Below, piece after piece: positions 44,510 through 52,933 of a stretch of DNA of 64,000 nt. Position 1 is the first letter of the stretch; every line of letters begins with the position of its first letter. Under the pieces are notes generated by a model that was not told the origin of the DNA, did not search any database, and was given only the letters and a program-made list of their open reading frames with translations. The position numbers and the translations under genes were made by a program. The stretch comes from Streptomyces apocyni. GTDB taxonomy: Bacteria; Actinomycetota; Actinomycetes; Streptomycetales; Streptomycetaceae. The stretch lies in assembly GCF_009739465.1 (NCBI RefSeq), contig NZ_WHOM01000078.1:352133-416132 (forward strand), written 5' to 3'.

Positions 44510-45625
44510 ATGAAGAAGAAGACCCCTTCGCCCCGAACGCGTCACCAGAGAAAAGCCGCCGCATTCTCCGCGGCCGCACTCGGCGTGGTGCTGACAGCCA
44601 CCGCGGCGGCCGTCGGACCCGGTGCCGTGGCGCTGCCGTACGACGTCCAACGCGTCGATGTCTTCAGCTCCTTCGACACCAGGGACGACCGCCCGGACGA
44701 CGGGCCGGGGACGAACGTCCTCCTGATGGGTACGGACGGCCGGGACACCATCACCCGCGAGGAGAAGCAGAAGTTCTACGCGGGCGGCATCGCCTGCGAC
44801 TGCTCCGACACACTGATGCTGATCCATGTGTCCGAGAGCCAGGACCACGTCAGTGTCGTCAGCCTTCCCCGCGACTCCTACGCGGACATCCCGGCCCACC
44901 GCGACAAGCACACCGGCGAACCGCGCGCCGCACACCCCGCCAAGATCAACGCGGCGTACGCGGAGGGCGGGCCCGCGCTGGCCGTCCGTACGGTGGAGGA
45001 GATGACCGGCGTACGGATCGACCGCTATCTGCAGATCGACTTCCGGCGCTTCATGGACAGCGTCGACGCCGTCGACGGAGTGGACGTCTGCACCCCGCGG
45101 CAGCTGAACGACCCCGCCACGAAGCTGGACCTGAGCCCCGGTACGCACCGGCTCGGCGGCGGGCCCGCGCTCCAGTACGTACGGTCGCGCAAGGTCGACA
45201 CCGCCGCTGACCTGGGGCGGGTTCAGCGGCAGCAGCAGTTCCTGGTCGGCGTACTGGACCGGCTGAGCGGCAGCCAGATCATGGCTGATCCGTTCACAGC
45301 GGACGAGCTGGCGCGGACGGTGCTCGGCTCGACCCAGGTCGACCAGGGGTTCACGGTCTCCGAGCTGGTGTCGCTGACCTGGAGCCTGAGTCAGCTCCCC
45401 GCCTCGCGGACCGAGTTCGCCACCGTGCCGATCGGCGGGTTCAACCCGCCGCTGGAGGGGGTGGGGTCCACGCTGCGCTGGGACCAGGACCGGGCCCGGG
45501 ACCTCTTCGGCAAGCTCAACGCGGACCTGCCGCTGACGCCCCGGAACTCCACGGCACGGCCGCTTGATCCGCCGCTGATCGACGTCCAGTACCCGGTGCG
45601 CGGCGACACGTTCACCTGCTCATAG
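44510..45625 (+). CDS. LytR-CpsA-Psr (LCP) family glycopolymer transferase
   Basis: A 371-aa protein with a basic N-terminus and one membrane segment (AAALGVVLTATAAAVGPGAV). The LCP domain has NVLLMGTDGRD, VVSLPRDSYADI, KINAAYAEGG and a QYVRSRKVDTAADLGRVQRQ block. LCP proteins attach polyprenyl-linked glycopolymers to peptidoglycan. Its place between rodlin genes and near the EPS operon suggests it anchors the polymer to the wall; this is inference. Confidence 0.92.
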   Translation: MKKKTPSPRTRHQRKAAAFSAAALGVVLTATAAAVGPGAVALPYDVQRVDVFSSFDTRDDRPDDGPGTNVLLMGTDGRDTITREEKQKFYAGGIACDCSDTLMLIHVSESQDHVSVVSLPRDSYADIPAHRDKHTGEPRAAHPAKINAAYAEGGPALAVRTVEEMTGVRIDRYLQIDFRRFMDSVDAVDGVDVCTPRQLNDPATKLDLSPGTHRLGGGPALQYVRSRKVDTAADLGRVQRQQQFLVGVLDRLSGSQIMADPFTADELARTVLGSTQVDQGFTVSELVSLTWSLSQLPASRTEFATVPIGGFNPPLEGVGSTLRWDQDRARDLFGKLNADLPLTPRNSTARPLDPPLIDVQYPVRGDTFTCS

Positions 45626-45726
45626 GCCTGTTAGGCCGAACGGGTTGCGGTCCGCAACTCGCCGCGCCCCACCCAGTTGACCAGTCGCGGCTCCTGATCG
45701 GAGCCTGCTCATTGAAGGGAACTCGA

Positions 45727-46137
45727 ATGAAGAAGCTGTGGGCAACCGCAACGATCGCCGCATCCGTCGCTGGCATGGCCGCGGTGACCGCCCCTCAGGC
45801 CCTGGCCATCAGCGATGACGGTGGTACGACGTCCGCCAGCGGCAACAAGGCCAAGCAGGCGTTCGGCAACCAGGCCACGCACGGCGACATGAGCCCGCAG
45901 CTCGGAGCCGTCCAGGGGTCCCTGAACAAGCTCTGCGTCGGTCTGCCCGCCAAGGCCAACGCCGGTTCGATCGTCGGCATCCTCGTTCCGGTCACCGTCC
46001 AGGACATCAACGTCCTGTCGTCGCCGCAGAACCAGCAGTGTGCCGAGAACTCCACCCAGGCCAAGGGTGACGAGCCGCTGTCGCACATCCTGAGCGACAT
46101 CGCGGCGCTCTCCGGCAACGGCGTCGCCAACGGCTGA
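45727..46137 (+). CDS. Third rodlin
   Basis: A 136-aa rodlin from ATG 45727 with GAAGGGA upstream. Signal peptide ends ALA before [26 protein letters not shown] and two Cys are conserved. It differs from the pair by one inserted residue in SIVGILVPVTVQD, and the end reads SGNGVANG. It lies downstream of the LCP gene in the same direction, 101 bp apart. Confidence 0.94.
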   Translation: MKKLWATATIAASVAGMAAVTAPQALAISDDGGTTSASGNKAKQAFGNQATHGDMSPQLGAVQGSLNKLCVGLPAKANAGSIVGILVPVTVQDINVLSSPQNQQCAENSTQAKGDEPLSHILSDIAALSGNGVANG

Positions 46138-46160
46138 CAGCCGCGGCCAGGACGACGAAG

Positions 46161-46197
46161 ACGAAGGGGCAGCCGCTCGACGCGGCTGCCCCTTCGT
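46161..46197. terminator. Terminator after the third rodlin
   Basis: ACGAAGGGGCAGCCGC and its complement form a perfect 16-bp stem with a five-base loop, between convergent genes. Confidence 0.92.
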
Positions 46198-46209
46198 CGT
46201 GCGCGTCGC

Positions 46210-46494
46210 CTACTCGATGGCGGGGACGAAGCCCATCACCGGCGCGGCGAGGTCGGTCACCTGGTGCAGCTTGTCCAGCTGGCTCAGACCGCCGAGCTGG
46301 CTCATCGCCGGCGGCACCGCGTCCTTGTGCTCCTCCGGGAGCGCCGCGGTGGACAGGGTGTCGAGGGTGGACGTCGCGGACAGCTTGTCGGCCTCGTCCA
46401 TGGCCAGCGGGGAGGCGCTCGCCGCGGGCATGGCGAGGGCGGACGCTCCGGCGGTGAGCGCTACTGCGGCGAGTACACGTCGTGTGGAGATCAT
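46210..46494 (-). CDS. Small secreted protein of unknown function
   Basis: A 94-aa protein with a signal peptide (MISTRRVLAAVALTAGASAL, cleavage likely near ASA-SPLA). The mature part is acidic to neutral and rich in Leu, Ala and Asp (STLDTLSTAALPEEH, LGGLSQLDKLHQV) without Cys. No domain is recognised. It resembles other small secreted proteins near Streptomyces rodlins. The Shine-Dalgarno GAGG lies unusually close to the ATG. Confidence 0.6.
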   Translation of the reverse strand: MISTRRVLAAVALTAGASALAMPAASASPLAMDEADKLSATSTLDTLSTAALPEEHKDAVPPAMSQLGGLSQLDKLHQVTDLAAPVMGFVPAIE

Positions 46495-46566
46495 GTCCTC
46501 AGCAACGGTCCCCGGGGGCCTGGGGATACGGGTAGCCGGGGCCGCCCACCCGGGAGGGCTAGCCGC

Positions 46567-47781
46567 TCAAGGCCGGGAACGCCTTTGGACCGTTCGGGCG
46601 AGCCGGGGGCCCAGCCACTGCTTCAGGCCCCGCAGGACGGTCAGCTGGTTGGCGGCCTGGTCGATCCGGTAGTACAGCTGCGGTGGGACGTAGGGGAGCA
46701 GCGGTGAGTGGCGCTGGCCGAGCAGCGCGAACATCCGGGGCGGCGCCAGGCCGATGTACCGGGTCAGGTTCTCGTACCACTGGGCGCTGTGCCGGGCCGC
46801 GCTCTGGACGGAGAGCAGGGCCGACTTGCGCTCCGTCTCGTACTGGGCGAGTGCGCGCTCAAGGCCCGCCGTCCCGGGTGCCTCGTGGAGTACGCGGGCC
46901 AGGGTCATGGCGTCCTGCATGGCGAGGGTGGTTCCGGCGCCGATGGAGTAGTGGGTGGTGTGCGCGGCGTCGCCCATGAGGACCAGATCGCCGTGCGACC
47001 AGGTCTGGTTGGTGAGGGTACGGAAGGTCACCCAGGGGGCCGGGCCGGTGACATCGCCACGGCCGATCAGCGGGTGGCCGTCGAGCAACGCGCCGAAGAT
47101 CTTCTCGAGTTGGCGCAAGGCGTCGTCCTGGCTCATCTCGTGCAGGCCGAGGCCGGAGTACGTGGCGGGGGAGCACTCGACGACGCAGGTGCTCCGCTCG
47201 TCGCTGAACCCGTACGCGTAGCACCAGATCCAGCCGTGGGCGGTCTCGACGAAGGCGAAGGTGAACGACGTGAACACCTTGGTCGTGCCGAGCCAGACAT
47301 AGTGGTTGCGCCCGCTGACGGTGTGGGTGCCGAAGTGCTGGGCGGCGCTCTCGCGCAAGCGGCTGCCCGCGCCGTCCGCGGCCACGACGAGGTCGTTGCC
47401 TGGCAGCTGGTCTCTGTCGGTGATCTCCTGCCCGTACCGGATGTCCACGCCCAGCGAGGTGGCGCGCTCGGCGAGGATGGCCAGGAGCCGGTGCCGCCCG
47501 ATGGCGAAGCCCTCGTCGCCGTGGTGCACCGTGGTCTGGTCGCCCACCAGCGCCACGCCGTCGTGCCAGCGCACCGAGTTCTCCCTGATGGTGGCCGCGG
47601 ACTCGGGGTCGTGCTCGTGCAGCTTGTCCAGCATGTCGGGCCAGTACGTCACCCCCCAGCCGTAGGTGGCCCCGGCCGGGTTCCGCTCGTAGACGGTGAT
47701 GTCGTGCGACGAGGCGTGTCGCTTGAGCAGGATGGAAAAGTACAGCGCGGCGGGGCCTCCGCCGACGCAGGCGACCTTCAC
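46567..47781 (-). CDS. FAD-dependent aromatic monooxygenase (anthraniloyl-CoA monooxygenase-like)
   Basis: A 404-aa flavoprotein from GTG 47781 (GGGAG five bases upstream; GTG 47787 is an alternative). The FAD-binding loop is ACVGGGPAALYFS, followed by VYERNPAGATYGWGV, the VVAADGAGSRLR DG-motif and LMGDAAHTTHYSIGAG. By eye the N-terminus is closest to anthraniloyl-CoA and salicylyl-CoA monooxygenases, but the CoA-enzyme's second half is absent. It should hydroxylate an aromatic ring, here likely a tryptophan-, kynurenine- or prenyl-derived substrate. Confidence 0.8.
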   Translation of the reverse strand: MKVACVGGGPAALYFSILLKRHASSHDITVYERNPAGATYGWGVTYWPDMLDKLHEHDPESAATIRENSVRWHDGVALVGDQTTVHHGDEGFAIGRHRLLAILAERATSLGVDIRYGQEITDRDQLPGNDLVVAADGAGSRLRESAAQHFGTHTVSGRNHYVWLGTTKVFTSFTFAFVETAHGWIWCYAYGFSDERSTCVVECSPATYSGLGLHEMSQDDALRQLEKIFGALLDGHPLIGRGDVTGPAPWVTFRTLTNQTWSHGDLVLMGDAAHTTHYSIGAGTTLAMQDAMTLARVLHEAPGTAGLERALAQYETERKSALLSVQSAARHSAQWYENLTRYIGLAPPRMFALLGQRHSPLLPYVPPQLYYRIDQAANQLTVLRGLKQWLGPRLARTVQRRSRP

Positions 47782-47924
47782 ACTCACTCCCGCGGTCTTG
47801 GGTGTCGCTGGGCGTCGATGACCGGTCGGGACATGGCCGACGGCCACTCAAGCAACGACGGCGGGGCTGATTGGTAGCGCGGGACTAGCCCGGGACCAGC
47901 CCGGGGCCAGCCCGGGGCCAGCCT

Positions 47925-49013
47925 CTACGCGACCGTCGTGCTGCCCAGTGGAGCCTCGGCGGGGGTGAGCAGCTGCGTCTGGCGCAGCACCTCGCCGGAG
48001 AGGGCCCGCAGGCCCGCGAGCACGCCCGGGTCGCACGGGCCGCTGTCCGGCAGGTCATCCAGGACGTCGGTGGCTTCGGCGATATACGTTCCCGCCACCG
48101 CGTACGCGCGGTCCACCGCCCCACAGGCACGGACGCGCTCCGACACCTGCGCGGAAAGCCGCGGGTCCATCTGCTCGGTGAGGAGTTCCGCCAGGGACGG
48201 GTCTTTCTCCAGCGCGTAGATCAAGGGAAGGGAATAGGTTCCCTCCAGTACGTCACTACCGGTCGACTTTCCGAGAAGGACCGGATCGGCGACAAAGTCG
48301 AGAATGTCGTCGCAGATCTGGAACGCCATTCCCAGAGACTCGCCGAATTGCGCGAATCGGTCCACGAAGTGGGCGTCGTAATCGCTGAGCTGGGCGCCCA
48401 GGCGGCAGGCCAGGCTGATGAGTGAGGCGGTTTTCCCGTGGCTCGCCTGGAGATAGTTGTCCGTGGCCCGGGTGGTGTCGAAACGGAACCGGATCTCCAG
48501 GGACTGGCCCGCGCACATCCGCTCGTACGTCCGCAGTGTGGCGGTGTGGGCCCGCTCGCCCAGGGTCGCGCTCTGCGCGAAGGCCCGCATGGTCAGGATG
48601 TTGCCCGCCAGGATGGCCTGGCTGTCGCCCCACTTGGCGTTGGCGCTCGGCTGGCCGCGGCGTACCAGGGCACCGTCCATGACGTCGTCGTGGTAGAGCG
48701 AGCCGGTGTGCAGGAGTTCGACCACCGCGCCCGCGCCGGCGACCGAGACGGGGATCTCGGTGCCGGGGTGGCGCAGATACCACGGCGCGAACGCGAGAAT
48801 CGGCCGCAGCTGTTTCCCGCGCACCTTTATGTAATACCCCTGAATCTCGTCCAGGTGGGGGTGTTCATTTCCCGATTCGGCGGTGAGGATGTGCCCCATG
48901 CGTCCCATGTCGATATCGAGCGGCTGCCCCGCGAAGAAGCCTGTGATGTCGATGATGCACCTCCGCACAGCCGTGAAGTTCCCCGTTGCGGCCGCAGGAT
49001 TTCCATGGTTCAT
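47925..49013 (-). CDS. Trans-polyprenyl diphosphate synthase
   Basis: A 362-aa prenyl synthase. The first Asp-rich motif DDVMD is at 109-113 and the second DDILD at 235-239. KVRGKQLRP binds the allylic substrate. Residues four and five before the first motif are Ser and Gly (small), which in this family tends to permit longer products than FPP, but chain length cannot be fixed by reading. It supplies the prenyl donor for the nearby UbiA-type enzyme. It is divergent from the P450 with a 57-bp gap. Confidence 0.88.
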   Translation of the reverse strand: MNHGNPAAATGNFTAVRRCIIDITGFFAGQPLDIDMGRMGHILTAESGNEHPHLDEIQGYYIKVRGKQLRPILAFAPWYLRHPGTEIPVSVAGAGAVVELLHTGSLYHDDVMDGALVRRGQPSANAKWGDSQAILAGNILTMRAFAQSATLGERAHTATLRTYERMCAGQSLEIRFRFDTTRATDNYLQASHGKTASLISLACRLGAQLSDYDAHFVDRFAQFGESLGMAFQICDDILDFVADPVLLGKSTGSDVLEGTYSLPLIYALEKDPSLAELLTEQMDPRLSAQVSERVRACGAVDRAYAVAGTYIAEATDVLDDLPDSGPCDPGVLAGLRALSGEVLRQTQLLTPAEAPLGSTTVA

Positions 49014-49070
49014 TGGACTGCGTTGTGGGGGGTTTGAATTCCAGGACCTGCGCCGAAGGGGATATTAGGC

Positions 49071-50507
49071 ATGCGGGAGCAAGAGCAGACAGCTCTTTGT
49101 CCGGAAAATGTAATGGCGAGCGGGCCCGGGCGGGAGGAATGTCAGCAAGAGGACAGCGGCGGCGGAGTCGTGGAGCCGCGCCGCGCGGTGCTCCCTGGCG
49201 TGCTCGAGCCGGTCCGGCTGATCCGGCGTGAGGGGCTGCTGGGCCTGGTGGACCGGCTGCGGGGCGAGGGCGATCTGGTGCGGTTCCGCCTCGGCCAGCT
49301 GCCGTGCCACGCCCTGTTCCACCCCGAGGCCGCCCAGCACGTACTGCGCCACCACGCGGACCGCTACACCAAGGCCGGGCACCCCGCGTACAAGCCCTTC
49401 CTCCGGATGGCACCGGCCGGCCTGCTCACCTCGACCGGAGCGGACTGGCGGCGCCGCCGCCGTGCCGTGCAGCCCGCCTTCCACGACTCCACGCTGGGCG
49501 CCCTCGCCGACGAGGTGGCCGAGGTCGCCGAGGAGACGGCGGAGCGCTGGGACCGGATGGCGGACCGCCGGGAGCCGTTCGACGTGATGGAGGAGATGAT
49601 CCGGGTCACCCTCGCCGTCATCACCCGTTCCGTCATCGGCCGCCAGACCCCGCAGCGGCTGGTCGACGCCATCAGCGGCGACTTCCGGCTGTTGCAGTAC
49701 GAAGTGATCCGCCGCGCGTCGCGGATGCGTCTGCTGCCGCCCGTACTGCCCTGGGGCAAGGACCGCGCCTTCCAGCGAGCCTCGGCCCGGCTGCGCCTGA
49801 ACTCCCAGGACATCCTGCGGAGTTACGGCGCGGACCCGGAAGCACCGCCCCTGCTCGACCTGTTGCGCCGGGCCATGGCCGACGAAGCGGGTCTGAGCGC
49901 CGAGGAGGCGGGGGACCAGATCCTGACGATGCTGTTCGGCGGGCACGAGACGACGGCCTCGGTGCTCGCGTGGCTGTGGCTGCTCCTGGACGAACACCCG
50001 GACGCCGAGCGGCGGATGCACCAGGAACTCGACGCGTGGACCGGAGACCCGCGCGCCACGGACGGACTGGCCTGGACCGGGAACGTGATCGACGAGGCGC
50101 TCCGGCTCTACCCGCCGGTCTTCATCCTGCCCCGGATGGCCGCCCAGGACGACGTGGTGCTCGGCCACGAGATACGGGCCGGGTCCTCGGTGTGGGTGGT
50201 GCCGTACGGCATCCACCGCAACCCCGCTGTCTGGTCCGACCCCGACGCCTTCCGGCCCGAGCGCTTCCAGGAGGGCATGTCGGCCGCTCACCGTAACGCC
50301 CTCTATCTGCCGTTCTCGCTTGGCAGCCGCCAGTGCATCGGCACCGCCTTCGCCGTCACCGAGATGAAGATCCTGGTGGCCGCTCTGGCGAGCAGGTTCC
50401 GTATCCGGCGGCTGCCTGACACGCGGGTCGGCGTGGACGCCACCGTCACGCTGCGGCCGCGCGGGGCCCGCTGCGTCATCGAGCGCCGCGGTGAGCAGAC
50501 GCGATGA
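49071..50507 (+). CDS. Cytochrome P450
   Basis: A 478-aa P450. The I-helix motif FGGHETTA, ExxR in DEALRLYPP and haem loop FSLGSRQCIGTAFA (Cys422) are all present. ATG 49071 has AAGGGG ten bases upstream; in-frame ATG 49113 is an alternative. By length and GGHETT it resembles fatty-acid/terpene-oxidising P450s. Co-transcribed with the UbiA-type gene, it probably oxidises the prenyl or aromatic part of the product. Confidence 0.9.
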   Translation: MREQEQTALCPENVMASGPGREECQQEDSGGGVVEPRRAVLPGVLEPVRLIRREGLLGLVDRLRGEGDLVRFRLGQLPCHALFHPEAAQHVLRHHADRYTKAGHPAYKPFLRMAPAGLLTSTGADWRRRRRAVQPAFHDSTLGALADEVAEVAEETAERWDRMADRREPFDVMEEMIRVTLAVITRSVIGRQTPQRLVDAISGDFRLLQYEVIRRASRMRLLPPVLPWGKDRAFQRASARLRLNSQDILRSYGADPEAPPLLDLLRRAMADEAGLSAEEAGDQILTMLFGGHETTASVLAWLWLLLDEHPDAERRMHQELDAWTGDPRATDGLAWTGNVIDEALRLYPPVFILPRMAAQDDVVLGHEIRAGSSVWVVPYGIHRNPAVWSDPDAFRPERFQEGMSAAHRNALYLPFSLGSRQCIGTAFAVTEMKILVAALASRFRIRRLPDTRVGVDATVTLRPRGARCVIERRGEQTR

Positions 50508-50518
50508 GGAGAGCTGAG

Positions 50519-51490
50519 ATGACGACTGCCATCGGCTCGAAGTCGGGCAAAACCCGCGGAAACGTCCGGGGCAAGGTCCGGAACAAGGTCCGGGTCTTCA
50601 TGGAGCTGGGCAAGCTCCGCGTCGTGGAGATGTGGCTGGGCGCCCCTCTCGCGTGGTCCCTGTGGGACCGCGACTTCGCCTTCTCCGGCCGTGGCCTGGC
50701 GCTCCTCGTCCTGGCCGTGGTCACCGCCATCGGCATCTCGGCGGCCGCCCTCGCGCTCGACGACGTGACGGGCGCGACCGACGGTCTGGACGAGAACAAC
50801 CACGGCGGCGGGCACCGCGCGGCGGTACGCAAACCCCTGCTCGACGGCACCATCAGCCTCCGCGAGGCCCGCGTCTTCGCTGGCGTCTGCGCCACGGTGG
50901 GCCTGGCCGCGCTGGTCACCGCCGTACTGATCGCGCCGCATCGGCCCTGGTGGATGATCGCGCTCACCCTCGGCGGGGTGTTCCTCGCGCTCAACTACTC
51001 GTACTTCCTCAAGCTGAGCTACGTCGGTGGCGGTGAGGTCGTCACGCTGGTCGCCACCGCGCTGGTGATGCTCTTCCCGTATGGGCTCGCCACGGGTGAG
51101 CTGACCTTGGTGGTGGTCGCCCAGGCGCTGCTGATCGGGGTGTGGGAGCTCCAGACCGCGACGTACGCCAACTGCCTGGACAGGGTGGGGGACGCCAGGT
51201 TCGGACGGCTGACCTGGCCCGCCCGGCTCCCCTGGAAGGGCATCGCCCGGATGCACATCGGGCTGTACGCGGTCGCCACGGTGCTGCTCGTGCTGGCCGT
51301 GGTGGGGACCGAGCGGGCCTGGTTGCTCGGCTTGCTCGCGCTGCCGCTGCTGGTCACGCAGGTTCAGCAGGCCCGCAAGGGGCTCGGGGAGCGGGACTTC
51401 GGTTCGGCGCGCGCCCTCGGTTTCCGGGTCTTCCGGTTCGGATTCGGGGCGCTGATGGTGAACAACCTGGCGATGATGGCGGTGGGGTGA
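50519..51490 (+). CDS. UbiA-superfamily prenyltransferase (or terpene cyclase)
   Basis: A 323-aa membrane protein with about eight hydrophobic helices. ATG 50519 is favoured by AGGAG upstream; an ATG overlapping the P450 stop (50504) is also open. The Asp-rich site D81-D82...D88...D91 (LDDVTGATDGLD) and the second motif D221...D225 (CLDRVGDARFGR) bind prenyl diphosphate with Mg2+. UbiA members prenylate aromatic rings, and some cyclise prenyl chains. With the prenyl synthase next door the first use is most likely. Its TGA abuts the stop of the decarboxylase on the other strand. Confidence 0.88.
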   Translation: MTTAIGSKSGKTRGNVRGKVRNKVRVFMELGKLRVVEMWLGAPLAWSLWDRDFAFSGRGLALLVLAVVTAIGISAAALALDDVTGATDGLDENNHGGGHRAAVRKPLLDGTISLREARVFAGVCATVGLAALVTAVLIAPHRPWWMIALTLGGVFLALNYSYFLKLSYVGGGEVVTLVATALVMLFPYGLATGELTLVVVAQALLIGVWELQTATYANCLDRVGDARFGRLTWPARLPWKGIARMHIGLYAVATVLLVLAVVGTERAWLLGLLALPLLVTQVQQARKGLGERDFGSARALGFRVFRFGFGALMVNNLAMMAVG

Positions 51491-52933
51491 TCAGACGGAC
51501 GGGGATGGGGGGCAGGTCGCCAGCTCACGGATGATCGTCCAGGCGGACGCGATGTGCTCCCTGTCGATGGTGGTCGCTCCGATGGCGAAGCGGATCGCCA
51601 GCCGCCCGCTGACCCGGGTCTGGGAGACGAAGATCCGGCCGTCCGCGGTGAGCGACTCCAGAAGCCGCTCGGTGCGCTCGTCGTCGCCGCGCACGCGGAA
51701 GCAGACCAGCGACAGCGGGTGCGGCGCCATGACCTCGAAGCGTTCGTCGGCCCGTACCCACGCGGCGAACTCCTGGGCCAGCGCGACGTGATGACGTACG
51801 TGGGCCCGCACGCCCTCGGCCCCGTACCAGCGCAGCACGGCCCACAGCTTGAGCGCCCGGAAGGTGCGCCCCAGGGGTACCTGCCAGTCGCGGTAGTCCA
51901 CGACCTGCCCTGACTCGGTGGCCTTGTTCCGCAGGAAGGCGGGCAGGATCGACAGCGCCTCGATGACCGCGGCACGGTCCGCCACCCACAGGGTGCTGGA
52001 ACCGACCGTGGTCAGCATCCACTTGTGCGGGTTGGTGCAGTACGAGTCCGCGTACTCCGCCACGCCCTCGTGGATCCAGCGGAACTCGGGGCAGACGGCG
52101 GCGACCCCGGCGAACGCCGCGTCGATATGCAGCCAGATGCCGAACTCGCGGCACAGGGCGCCGATGTCGAGCACCGGGTCGATGGCGGTCGTCGAGGTCG
52201 AGCCCACGGTCGCCATCACCATCACGGGGACCACGCCCTCGCGGACGTCCGCCTCGATCAGCTCCCGTAGGTGCGCCGGGTCCATCGCGAGGGTCTTCGG
52301 GTCGGTGCGCACCGAGCGCATGGCGGACTCTCCGAGCCCGGCCACCCGGACGTTCTTCTCCAGGGCGGAGTGCGCCTGGTCGGAGCCGTACACGGCGAAC
52401 CGGCCCGACACTCCCTCGGCGCGCGCCCTGCCGCCCGTCACCCGGTTCAGGGCGGCGAGCAGGGCGACGAGGACGGCGCTGGACGCGGTGTCCTGGATGA
52501 CTCCGCCGCCCGGGCCGCCGGAGCGGAACCGCTCGGGCAGGTCGAGGAGTTCGGCCATCCAGTCCAGTACGTGCTCTTCCAGCTCGGTGGCCGCCGGGCT
52601 GGCCCACCACATCATGCCGACGACGTTGAGGCCACCGGTCAGCAGGTCGCCGAGTATGGCGGGGCCGGACGCGTTGGCGGGGAAGAATCCGAAGAAGCCG
52701 GGGTGCTGCCAGTGCGTGATGCCCGGCAGGATGACGTCGTTGAGGTCGCTGAGGAGGTTCTCGAACGGCTCGCCCTGCTCGGGCGGGTGCGCTGGGAGCG
52801 CGGCGCGGAACTCGCCGGGTTCTGCCTGGGACACCACCGGCCGGTCGGCGACGTTCGCGAGGTAGTCGGCGATCCAGTCGACGGCGGCGTAGCCGTGCGC
52901 GCGGAACTCGTCGGGTGTCATATGGGCGTTCAC
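51491..52933 (-). CDS. PLP-dependent aromatic amino acid decarboxylase
   Basis: A 480-aa group II decarboxylase. The PLP Lys304 is in NPHKWML, His187 in SDQAHSA stacks on the ring, and Asp271 in HIDAAFAG holds the pyridine N. MMWWASPAATELE is typical of tryptophan/DOPA decarboxylases. GTG 52933 overlaps the stop of the dioxygenase-like gene (GTGA). Likely substrates are tryptophan, a hydroxytryptophan or kynurenine. Confidence 0.88.
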   Translation of the reverse strand: MNAHMTPDEFRAHGYAAVDWIADYLANVADRPVVSQAEPGEFRAALPAHPPEQGEPFENLLSDLNDVILPGITHWQHPGFFGFFPANASGPAILGDLLTGGLNVVGMMWWASPAATELEEHVLDWMAELLDLPERFRSGGPGGGVIQDTASSAVLVALLAALNRVTGGRARAEGVSGRFAVYGSDQAHSALEKNVRVAGLGESAMRSVRTDPKTLAMDPAHLRELIEADVREGVVPVMVMATVGSTSTTAIDPVLDIGALCREFGIWLHIDAAFAGVAAVCPEFRWIHEGVAEYADSYCTNPHKWMLTTVGSSTLWVADRAAVIEALSILPAFLRNKATESGQVVDYRDWQVPLGRTFRALKLWAVLRWYGAEGVRAHVRHHVALAQEFAAWVRADERFEVMAPHPLSLVCFRVRGDDERTERLLESLTADGRIFVSQTRVSGRLAIRFAIGATTIDREHIASAWTIIRELATCPPSPSV

